From the NCBI GenBank assembly GCA_964538485.1, contig CAZIHJ010000086.1, positions 1-12,855 on the forward strand: 12,855 nt of DNA. Direction: 5' to 3'. The notes below the pieces were generated by a model that searched no databases, was not told where the DNA came from, and saw only the letters and a program-made list of their open reading frames with translations. The translations under genes were made by a program, and so were the position numbers. The number at the start of each line of letters is the position of its first letter. The first letter of the stretch is position 1. Below, one piece after another: positions 1 through 6,592 of this stretch. The stretch comes from JBJXHC01 sp964538485 (GTDB taxonomy: Bacteria > Bacteroidota > Ignavibacteria > UBA10030 > UBA6906).

Positions 1-599
1 TTGTTGGAGTCATAAATTCCAACGACCTGAAACTTCTTCATCAATGGCTGTCCAAATTGCAGCATCATCGCGTCCAGACCAACAGGACTGATCACTGTCA
101 CCTCGGCTCCAACAGTGGCGCCAAGTCGATCAGCTAGTGAAAGACCGAGAACAAGTCCGGGAACTGCCCCGGTACTATCAAAGGCAAACTTGCCAAGCAC
201 AATTCGCTCCTTCACTCCTGAAACCCGTCCAATCAAGGAATCAACCACACCACGGACGAACACCACCCTGCTCAACTCAGTATTCAATATTAAGGCCTTG
301 CTTGCGACAAACGGAGCCCATGCGGCGACCCGCCGATCGCTATTGAGCATAGTCGCAATGCTGTCGTCCAATACCATTGATTTCCCATGCGCCGCTTCAA
401 CTCGGACATGCGGATCAAATCCCACCAGCACGTTTGTCACAACACTGTTGAACCCGTTAAACACAGAGAGGACAATAATCAGTGCCGCCACACCAACGGT
501 AATACCGATGATCGATACGGTCATGATAATGTTGATGAAACGGAGCTGGCGCTTTGAGCGAAGGTAGCGTTGAGCAATGAATCGTTCGTAGCGCATCAT
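1..599 (-). CDS. LolC/LolE-family ABC transporter permease, partial (C-terminus off left edge)
   Basis: The N-terminal 199 residues of an inner-membrane permease of the LolC/LolE (MacB/FtsX) type. Family members extract lipoproteins from the inner membrane together with the ATPase LolD. My translation begins MMRYERFIAQRYLRSKR, followed by a hydrophobic segment at about residues 22-46 ending in the family-typical LSVFNGF. After it comes the start of the large periplasmic domain (GLVLGLSLADRLGA, then FQVVGIYDSN at the edge). The start is the first ATG of ATGATG at 599; it overlaps the TGA of the upstream permease by 4 nt, so translational coupling is likely. No strong Shine-Dalgarno is visible. 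It is a diverged paralogue of its upstream neighbour, as expected of a LolC/LolE heterodimer. The FtsX domain and any lolD lie outside the window. Family assignment is firm; which of the two is LolC or LolE cannot be decided. Confidence 0.88.
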   Translation of the reverse strand, partial: MMRYERFIAQRYLRSKRQLRFINIIMTVSIIGITVGVAALIIVLSVFNGFNSVVTNVLVGFDPHVRVEAAHGKSMVLDDSIATMLNSDRRVAAWAPFVASKALILNTELSRVVFVRGVVDSLIGRVSGVKERIVLGKFAFDSTGAVPGLVLGLSLADRLGATVGAEVTVISPVGLDAMMLQFGQPLMKKFQVVGIYDSN

Positions 600-1813
600 G
601 CAAACCTGATGGCGTTGACAGGATTGAGGTTGGACGCAAGGCGGGCGGGGATTAATGAGCTTACAATACACAAGACGATACTCACTGCCGAAACGACAAC
701 GAAATACTCCGGCCTCAGTAGAATTGGGACGGAAGTCATGAAATAGACGTCACTCGGCAACGAGAAGAATCCAAACTCTAACTGCAAATAACAGAGGGAA
801 AAGGCAAGGAGATTCCCCGCGACAGTCCCGGTGATGGCAATGGTCAATCCTTGTCGGAGAAAAATCCGCATGATGCCCCATCGTGTGGCCCCCAGTGCCA
901 TTAATACCCCGATCTCCTTCGTCTTTTCCAACACCATCATCAGAAGCGTTCCGATGATATTCACGGTGGCAACGATAATGATCAGGCCCAGAATCAGTGG
1001 CACGGGTTCTTTCTGTAGAGCAATCCACGTAAAGAGGTTGCGGTAGTTCTGGAAGACTGTCCTGCCGTGGTGCGGATACCCTAGCAACTCTTCAATTCTT
1101 GATGCCACCGATTCGGCGCTATCAAGATTGGTGACAAGAATATCATACCCGGAAATCGTGTTCCCCATTTGAAAAACGCTCTGCGCGTCTTCAATGGAGG
1201 TAAACGCATAGACATCGTCATATTCAGCCATGCCGCTTTCATAAATCCCCGAGACGCGGAACTGACGCGCACGCATCCGTCCCATATCGGGCGAGCGGCC
1301 GATACCAAAGACCGTTGCCTTGTCCCCTACATGCAATGCCAGCTTGCGCGCAAGTTTCCTGCCGATGACAAGGCCTGGCAACGCACCCGCTTGACGGCTG
1401 AGTTCGTACTTCCCTTCAATGATAAACCTTCCCACCGAAGAAAAATCCCGGACGGGATCGAGACCTTTGAGGAAGATTCCATCCACAGACTCACGTGATC
1501 TGATTAATGCCTCACGGGAAACAAACGGCGCGACCGCCTCCACATCGGCAATGCTATCCTCAATCAGAAATGCATTATTGACGCTGTTACTCAGCGGCAG
1601 GTTCTGGAATCCCTGGATCTGCACGTGACTTGTAAAGCCAATGACCTTCTGTGTGATCTCGTTTTCAAATCCACCGAGAACTGAAAGGGCTATGATCAGG
1701 GCGGCGGTCCCCAGAGTAATGCCCAGGATGGCAATCGCCGTAATGAAAGAAATGAATCCGTTGTTGTGGCGGGATTGAAGATATCTGCGGGCGATAAATG
1801 AAGTATATGACAT
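596..1813 (-). CDS. LolC/LolE-family ABC transporter permease (FtsX domain)
   Basis: Complete 405-aa inner-membrane permease, the usual LolC/LolE length. It shows one N-terminal membrane segment (about 21-48, ending LSVLGGF), a periplasmic MacB_PCD-like domain (about 50-265), then three C-terminal segments (about 270-295, 322-346, 369-391), which is the FtsX topology. The cytoplasmic loop EKTKEIGVLMALGA at 296-309 is the coupling region that contacts the ATPase in this family. In Lol systems two such permeases with LolD release lipoproteins to the periplasmic carrier. The ATG at 1813 is 6 nt past the prfB stop, with only a weak purine stretch before it. The stop overlaps the next permease's start. 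No ATPase gene lies nearby, so the partner is encoded elsewhere or beyond the left edge. A generic MacB-like exporter role is the main alternative. Confidence 0.9.
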   Translation of the reverse strand: MSYTSFIARRYLQSRHNNGFISFITAIAILGITLGTAALIIALSVLGGFENEITQKVIGFTSHVQIQGFQNLPLSNSVNNAFLIEDSIADVEAVAPFVSREALIRSRESVDGIFLKGLDPVRDFSSVGRFIIEGKYELSRQAGALPGLVIGRKLARKLALHVGDKATVFGIGRSPDMGRMRARQFRVSGIYESGMAEYDDVYAFTSIEDAQSVFQMGNTISGYDILVTNLDSAESVASRIEELLGYPHHGRTVFQNYRNLFTWIALQKEPVPLILGLIIIVATVNIIGTLLMMVLEKTKEIGVLMALGATRWGIMRIFLRQGLTIAITGTVAGNLLAFSLCYLQLEFGFFSLPSDVYFMTSVPILLRPEYFVVVSAVSIVLCIVSSLIPARLASNLNPVNAIRFA

Positions 1814-1819
1814 TCGGGT

Positions 1820-2930
1820 TTATCCCGATCCTTTTCCACTGAACTCCATCAAATACGCTTTAATGAAATCATCAAGCGCTCCGTCCATCACCGCCTGCAC
1901 GTTGCTTGTCTCCACGTCGGTGCGATGGTCCTTTACCATGTTGTAGGGGTGGAATACATACGAACGGATCTGGCTTCCCCATTCAATCTTCTTCTTTGTG
2001 CTTTCAATGGCGCTGAGTCGGGCTTCCTCCTCCTCTTTTCGCTTCTTATAAAGTTGCGACTTCAACATCTTCAATGCCCGTTCCTTATTCTGGAATTGAG
2101 ATCGTTCCTGCTGGCAGGCGACAACAATCCCGGTGGGCATATGCGTGATACGAACGGCTGTTTCGACTTTATTGACATTCTGCCCTCCCTTGCCTCCGGC
2201 ACGGTAGGTATCGACCTTCAAATCGACGGGATTGATCTCGATCTCAACATCATCTTCAATTTCAGGATAGACAAACACGGAGGCAAACGAGGTGTGCCTG
2301 CGTGCATTGGAATCAAAAGGAGAAATACGAACGAGGCGGTGGACGCCGTTTTCCGCTTTCATGTATCCATACGCAAACTTGCCGAGGATCTCGACTGTTG
2401 CGCTCTTGATCCCTGCACCATCGCCATCAAGGCGATCGACCAGCGAAACCTTGTATCCTTTCTGCTCGGCCCAACGCAGGTACATACGGAGGAGCATCTC
2501 TGCCCAATCCTGTGATTCAGTTCCACCGGCACCTGAGTGGATATTGAGTATTGCGTTCCGTTCATCATCCTCTCCACTCAACATATTCCGGAATTCAAGA
2601 TCGCCAATCCCCTGCTCAACGACCGCAAGTTCTTTGTCGATCTCACCGGTCAGTGAAGCGTCACCTGATTCCTCGGCAAGCTCTACGAGTGATGACGCGT
2701 CTTGCAGCGTACGGTCAAGCGCATTCCATCCTTCCACCCAGTCCTTCACTCCGCTGATGTGCTGCATTTTCTTTTGGGCAGCAACGTTATCATCCCAGAA
2801 GTTGGGGGCTTCGGTCTGCTTCTGAAGCTCGGCGAGGTTCTTTTCACGCTCATCTAAGTCAAAGATAACCTCGGAGTAAGAGCAATTTACTTTTCAGTGC
2901 CTTGACGCTTTCCTTTTGATCTTCAAACAT
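1820..2930 (-). CDS. prfB: Peptide chain release factor 2, expressed through programmed +1 frameshift
   Basis: Class I release factor that reads UGA and UAA stops and triggers peptidyl-tRNA hydrolysis on the ribosome. The 5' part begins at ATG 2930 and runs 23 codons (MFEDQKESVKALKSKLLLLRGYL) to an in-frame TGA at 2861-2859. Slipping +1 on CTT continues as DLDEREKNLAEL into the main frame, giving 369 aa against 365 in E. coli. In the joined numbering the stop-recognition motif SPF is at 203-205 and the catalytic GGQ at 248-250 (context TYRAGGKGGQNVNK). Both are offset by two from E. coli. The residue equivalent to E. coli position 246 is Ala. Reading only the long open frame would start at internal Met55 and drop the N-terminal helices. 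The start has AAGGG 7 nt upstream and lies 12 nt after the AtuA-partner stop. Expression is probably autoregulated through the frameshift. Confidence 0.96.
2858..2872 (-). promoter_or_regulatory. RF2 programmed +1 frameshift site
   Basis: Minus-strand GAGGTTATCTTTGAC. It consists of an SD-like GAGGT, the spacer TAT, the slippery codon CTT, the zero-frame stop TGA, and the C that weakens UGA termination. The E. coli prfB site is AGGGGGTATCTTTGAC, so the slip core TATCTTTGAC is identical and the SD-like element sits at the same distance. Low RF2 slows termination at this UGA and favours the slip, the known RF2 autoregulation. Frames on both sides encode RF2-like protein, which supports a functional shift rather than a sequencing error. 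Confidence 0.95.
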
Positions 2931-2942
2931 TTCGGGACCCTT

Positions 2943-3272
2943 TTAGAGAGTTATCTTCTCATCGATGTCCAGCTCCATCCGGAGCATGGCGCTGCTCAGG
3001 GTTTTCCCCTGCGCATCGTTCTTCAAAGACTTTGTGCCACCGCCACCGAGCGACTCATGAAGCAGAAAATTGATAGCCCAGAGATTTTCCATCTCAAATC
3101 GTTCAACCCTGCCAAGCACAATACCGTCAAAGTGCTTCTTAACTCTAGCCACAGTCAGGTACTTTACGAGCAGAGGATAGTATTCTTGCTTTCGGGCAAT
3201 CACTCCGACATTTCCAGTGTCTCCCTTGTCCCCCGAGCGGGCATGGGCAATATCAATCAATCGGATTTTCAT
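2943..3272 (-). CDS. Small AtuA C-terminal-domain (ferredoxin-fold-like) protein
   Basis: 109-aa soluble protein equivalent to the C-terminal domain that some AtuA/DUF1446 proteins carry fused. Recognisable motifs are HARSGDKGDTGNVG at residues 10-23 and LGGGGTKSLKNDAQGKTLS at 75-93, with L-rich beta strands to the end. The biochemical function is unknown; it probably forms a complex with the upstream AtuA-like protein. I chose ATG 3272 over the upstream in-frame ATG at 3329. Here GGAGGAG lies just before the ATG, the start overlaps the preceding TGA by 4 nt (ATGA), and the conserved domain begins at once. The longer form would add a 19-residue unconserved-looking leader inside the neighbouring gene. 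It ends 12 nt before prfB. Confidence 0.87.
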   Translation of the reverse strand: MKIRLIDIAHARSGDKGDTGNVGVIARKQEYYPLLVKYLTVARVKKHFDGIVLGRVERFEMENLWAINFLLHESLGGGGTKSLKNDAQGKTLSSAMLRMELDIDEKITL

Positions 3273-4630
3273 ATCTCCTCCACCACTACACTTGGTGTTA
3301 CAGCAGTTTTGGGGATAAGAGCCGGCCAATACGCCACTACTTCGCTTGGCTTCGGGCGGCCTCCGGCAAATCCCGTAACGGCGGGGGGACCAGTCAGAAT
3401 CAACGGCGCGAGTTCCATTCCAAAGCGTTCAACGGACTTGTAATCTGACCCTCTAACCCCAAACCGCAAAACAACTTCATTAACCTCGCTTGGAAGAGTT
3501 GCTATGGGTCCGTGGCACGAATTGAACCCGAGTAACTCCGCCCTAATCTCATCGAACTTCAGCCCCAGATCCGCCAGTCGGGTTCGGAGGATACCCTCCG
3601 CTGCCTTTGCTTTGTCTAATGCATCCGGCCATGCGTATGTGAGAGTGCCGATGGCAGTGTAACCGTCAAGATAGGACATGGAGACCTTGTAGAACTCTGT
3701 TGCAGACTTCCCCTTAACTCCATACATCTTAACACGATTAGGTGCTATATCTTCAAGGCGAATGCTGGTGAAATCGGCAACACAATCCGGAGTGATATAA
3801 CTCTTCGGGTCACCGATTTCATACATGAGCTGTTCTTTGACGGTCTGCATGGAGACGAGGCCACCCGTGTTCTCATGCTTGGTGATCACCACTTCCCCAT
3901 TGGGGTATGCCTCCGCAATCGGGAAGCCAATGTGTGCAATATCAGGGACGGATCGCCAATCGGCAGAGAAGTTGCCCCCACTTGCCTGACCACCACATTC
4001 GAGAATGTGTCCGGCTACTGTACCAGCAGCAATTTTATCCCAATCATCCTGCTTCCATCCGAATTCATGGATCATGGGAGCAAGTGTTAGGCCAGTGTCC
4101 GTGGTCCTGCCTGTAATGACAATCTGTGCTCCCTGTTTCAGTGCTTCCACAACTGGCCATGCGCCAAAGTACACGTTCGCACTCATTGCCCTATCAATAA
4201 CGGTGGAGAGCAGCTCCCCTGTCTCCATATTGGAGAGTTTGATTCCTTTCGATTGGAGATCATTCAGTTGGTCGAGAATATCATCTCCAAGCACAACCCC
4301 GATCTTCAATCCTTTGATCCCCAGCTTTTGTGCAACCTTGAAAATCGCATCACGGCACGCTGTAGGATTTACTCCTCCACCGTTGGTAATAACTTTAATG
4401 TTTTTCTCCACAATCGTAGGGAGAATCTTTTCCATCAACGGGACGAGATCCTTGGCGTAACCGAGGTTCGGGTCCTTGCGCTTTTGCTTTTGCATGATGG
4501 ACATGGTCACCTCGGCGAGGTAGTCCATCATCATATAGTCAACGGGTCCCTTGGTGACCTGGTCGATCGGTGCAGTTAACAGATCGCCCCAGAATCCCTG
4601 GCCACTGGCAATTCGGATATGAGGTTTCAT
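3269..4630 (-). CDS. AtuA/DUF1446-family protein (N-terminal, main domain)
   Basis: 453-aa soluble protein of the AtuA (DUF1446) family. The name comes from the Pseudomonas acyclic-terpene utilisation cluster, but the family reaction is not established and is wider than terpene catabolism. Visible motifs: IRIASGQGFWGD at 5-16, DYMMMDYLAEVTM at 31-43, NGGGVNP at 83-89, a beta-strand/Gly region GLKIGVVLGDD at 107-117, GRTTDTGL at 174-181, and HILECGGQASGGNF at 208-221. The last two are the most family-specific. The ATG at 4630 is 36 nt after aspS; no clear Shine-Dalgarno is seen, so coupling to aspS translation is possible. The stop overlaps the start of the small partner gene. No acyl-CoA carboxylase, dehydrogenase or other Atu-type genes are adjacent, so a terpene role is not supported here. 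Confidence 0.88.
   Translation of the reverse strand: MKPHIRIASGQGFWGDLLTAPIDQVTKGPVDYMMMDYLAEVTMSIMQKQKRKDPNLGYAKDLVPLMEKILPTIVEKNIKVITNGGGVNPTACRDAIFKVAQKLGIKGLKIGVVLGDDILDQLNDLQSKGIKLSNMETGELLSTVIDRAMSANVYFGAWPVVEALKQGAQIVITGRTTDTGLTLAPMIHEFGWKQDDWDKIAAGTVAGHILECGGQASGGNFSADWRSVPDIAHIGFPIAEAYPNGEVVITKHENTGGLVSMQTVKEQLMYEIGDPKSYITPDCVADFTSIRLEDIAPNRVKMYGVKGKSATEFYKVSMSYLDGYTAIGTLTYAWPDALDKAKAAEGILRTRLADLGLKFDEIRAELLGFNSCHGPIATLPSEVNEVVLRFGVRGSDYKSVERFGMELAPLILTGPPAVTGFAGGRPKPSEVVAYWPALIPKTAVTPSVVVEEI
3275..3281 (-). promoter_or_regulatory. Strong Shine-Dalgarno deciding the start of the small AtuA-like gene
   Basis: Minus-strand GGAGGAG followed by AT and then ATG (3272). It lies inside the 3' end of the upstream AtuA gene. 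It supports the 3272 start and reinitiation at the ATGA overlap. Confidence 0.7.
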
Positions 4631-4666
4631 GGAGAGCTTGGATTCAGGGTTGTGGATTGTGATACC

Positions 4667-6433
4667 TTAGACTATCCGAATATGTAATTCTCGCAACTGC
4701 TTTTCATCAACTTCACTGGGCGCTTCGTCCATCAATGAAATGGCACTCGCCGTCTTGGGGAATGCGATCACATCCCTGATGGATTTGCCACCGGTAAACC
4801 ACATAACAAGCCGGTCGAACCCGAATGCAATTCCGCCATGCGGTGGTGCACCGTATTTGAATGCATTCAACAGAAAGCCGAATTTCCTGAACGCTTCTTC
4901 CTGTTCAATGCCCAGGAGTTTGAATACATGCTGCTGCAATGAAGAGTCATGAATACGAATGCTGCCTCCTGCAACTTCGCTGCCATTCAGCACAAGATCG
5001 TAGGCCCGTGCTCGAGCTCTCCCCGGATCGGTTTCCATTATGGCAACATCGTCCGGATGAGGTGAAGTAAATGGATGATGTACTGCCACCCAGCGCTTAT
5101 CCTCTTCGCTATATTCGAACAGCGGGAAATCGGTTACCCAGAGCAAATTGAACTTCGACTCATCAATCAGATTGAGCCGCTTTGCCATTTCAAGACGAAG
5201 AGTTCCAAGAACCGAGTAGGTCTTCGCCCATGTATCCGAGACGAACAGCATCAGGTCGCCCTGTTTTGCCCCCATCGCCTCAGCAATCTTCCGGATCAAC
5301 TCCTTGCCAAGGAACTTTTCCAGCGCAGATTCCAATCCGTTCTCCGTCCACTTAAAGTAGGCCAACCCACCGACACCGAGATTCTTTGTGTAGTCAACAA
5401 GATTGTCCATCTGGTTACGTGTGAATGTTGCTCCACCGGGTACGACAAACCCGGCAACCACCCCTCCCTTTTTTACGACATCAGCAAACACCTTAAACCC
5501 AGAGTCCTGAACGAGCCGATTGATGTTGGTGAATGTCATACCAAACCGCGTATCGGGCTTGTCACTGCCATACGTTTCCATTGCCTGCTTGTAGGTGAGT
5601 CTTGGGAGCGGGAGCGGGATATCAACCCCCTTGATCTCTTTGAAGAGTCGCAGCATCAGCCGTTCCGCCAGCATATAGATATCTTCTTCATCAATAAACG
5701 ACATCTCCACATCGATTTGGGTAAACTCCGGCTGACGCTCGGCACGCAGGTCTTCATCGCGGAAACACTTCACAATCTGGACATAGCGATCGAAACCCGA
5801 CACCATGAGTATCTGTTTATACGTCTGCGGCGACTGAGGCAAAGCATAAAATCTACCGCGGTGAACTCGGCTCGGCACAAGGTAATCTCTGGCACCTTCC
5901 GGCGTACTCTTCATGAGCACCGGCGTTTCGATTTCCACAAATCCCAACTCATCAAAATATTTGTGCGTGGCCTGATACATCTTGTGTCGTGTGATCAAAT
6001 TCTGCTGCAACGAGGGACGACGCAAGTCCAGATAACGGTACTTTAATCTGATATCCTCATTCGTATCGATATTATCATCAATCGGAAATGGTGTCGTCTC
6101 TGCCCTGTTCAGAATTGTCACTGCACTTGCCATGACATCAATTTCACCCGTGGTCAGGTCCGGATTGATTGTTCCTTCAGGACGCCCTTCCACCACACCT
6201 GTGACGGAAACAACAAACTCGCTGCGAAGCGATTCAGCCGCTTTATGGGCAACTGGATTCACCTGCGGATTGAAAACCACCTGGGTCTTGCCGTAGCGGT
6301 CCCTCAGATCAATAAAGATCACTCCGCCAAGGTCGCGGCGGGTATCCACCCACCCGTTGAGCGTGACGGTTTGACCGATTTCACCTGGACGTATCTGGCC
6401 ACAGGTGTGAGTGCGTTTTGTAAATGAAGCCAA
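4667..6433 (-). CDS. aspS: Aspartyl-tRNA synthetase, bacterial type with GAD insertion
   Basis: 588-aa class II synthetase charging tRNA-Asp. An N-terminal OB-fold anticodon domain (about 1-110, GWVDTRRDLGGVIFIDLRDR) is followed by the catalytic core with motif 2 FRDEDLRAERQPEFTQ (224-239), a GAD insertion (about 295-420), and motif 3 GGIAFGFDRL (533-542). Length is typical of bacterial AspRS. The start codon is TTG at 6433: upstream in frame there is a TAA and no ATG or GTG, and GGAG lies 8 nt before the TTG. Leu35 aligns with the position that is His31 in the non-discriminating Pseudomonas enzyme (Leu is tRNA-Asp-specific-like), while Gly87 aligns with its Gly83. Specificity is therefore not clear from these two sites. 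It is the first gene of the co-directional run to the Lol permeases. Confidence 0.97.
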   Translation of the reverse strand: MASFTKRTHTCGQIRPGEIGQTVTLNGWVDTRRDLGGVIFIDLRDRYGKTQVVFNPQVNPVAHKAAESLRSEFVVSVTGVVEGRPEGTINPDLTTGEIDVMASAVTILNRAETTPFPIDDNIDTNEDIRLKYRYLDLRRPSLQQNLITRHKMYQATHKYFDELGFVEIETPVLMKSTPEGARDYLVPSRVHRGRFYALPQSPQTYKQILMVSGFDRYVQIVKCFRDEDLRAERQPEFTQIDVEMSFIDEEDIYMLAERLMLRLFKEIKGVDIPLPLPRLTYKQAMETYGSDKPDTRFGMTFTNINRLVQDSGFKVFADVVKKGGVVAGFVVPGGATFTRNQMDNLVDYTKNLGVGGLAYFKWTENGLESALEKFLGKELIRKIAEAMGAKQGDLMLFVSDTWAKTYSVLGTLRLEMAKRLNLIDESKFNLLWVTDFPLFEYSEEDKRWVAVHHPFTSPHPDDVAIMETDPGRARARAYDLVLNGSEVAGGSIRIHDSSLQQHVFKLLGIEQEEAFRKFGFLLNAFKYGAPPHGGIAFGFDRLVMWFTGGKSIRDVIAFPKTASAISLMDEAPSEVDEKQLRELHIRIV

Positions 6434-6441
6434 AGTGAAAA

Positions 6442-6445
6442 CTCC
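6442..6445 (-). promoter_or_regulatory. Ribosome binding site for the TTG start of aspS
   Basis: Minus-strand GGAG with an 8-nt spacer to TTG 6433. Because no ATG or GTG is available in frame after the upstream TAA, this site decides the unusual start. Confidence 0.65.
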
Positions 6446-6496
6446 AGAGCAAGAGAAGATGCTAACTTACAGCAATTCAATTAGTTAAGCAGGAAA

Positions 6497-6525
6497 AATA
6501 TATGGAAAAGGGGTATGAGGTGCAA
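6497..6525 (-). promoter_or_regulatory. Candidate sigma70-type promoter for the aspS operon
   Basis: Minus strand TTGCAC (6525-6520), a 17-nt spacer, then TATATT (6502-6497). The -10 matches the consensus at five of six positions, but the -35 matches only three, so this is a candidate. It sits in the only sizeable gap upstream of aspS and would give a leader of roughly 55-60 nt. Promoter consensus differs in Bacteroidota, which lowers confidence if the host belongs there. Confidence 0.35.
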
Positions 6526-6568
6526 ACGGAGAGCAACGAACATGAAATGCTCGGAATCGATGAGTAAG

Positions 6569-6592
6569 GAAAAACTCTACGAAGGGTTTTTC
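6569..6592 (-). terminator. Weak stem-loop over the stop of the NTPase gene
   Basis: GAAAAAC (6569-6575) and GTTTTTC (6586-6592) form a 7-bp A/T-rich stem around a 10-nt loop that includes the TAG stop. It could attenuate read-through into aspS. The stem is weak and has no clean U-tract after it on the minus strand, so termination is doubtful. Confidence 0.25.

Noticed and set aside
1925..2825. Plus-strand frames (1925-2515, 2292-2825) opposite prfB
   Set aside because: Both are antisense to the conserved RF2 core and have no recognisable motifs.
3273..3329. N-terminal extension of the small AtuA-like protein to ATG 3329
   Set aside because: It would lie inside the preceding gene, lacks a ribosome binding site comparable to GGAGGAG before 3272, and the conserved sequence begins only at 3272.
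2916..3443. Plus-strand 175-codon frame opposite the AtuA pair and prfB start
   Set aside because: It spans three real minus-strand gene boundaries and has no family resemblance.
5075..6046. Plus-strand 323-codon frame opposite aspS
   Set aside because: It lies entirely antisense to the well-supported catalytic gene aspS and its translation shows no domain; it is a shadow of the codon structure.
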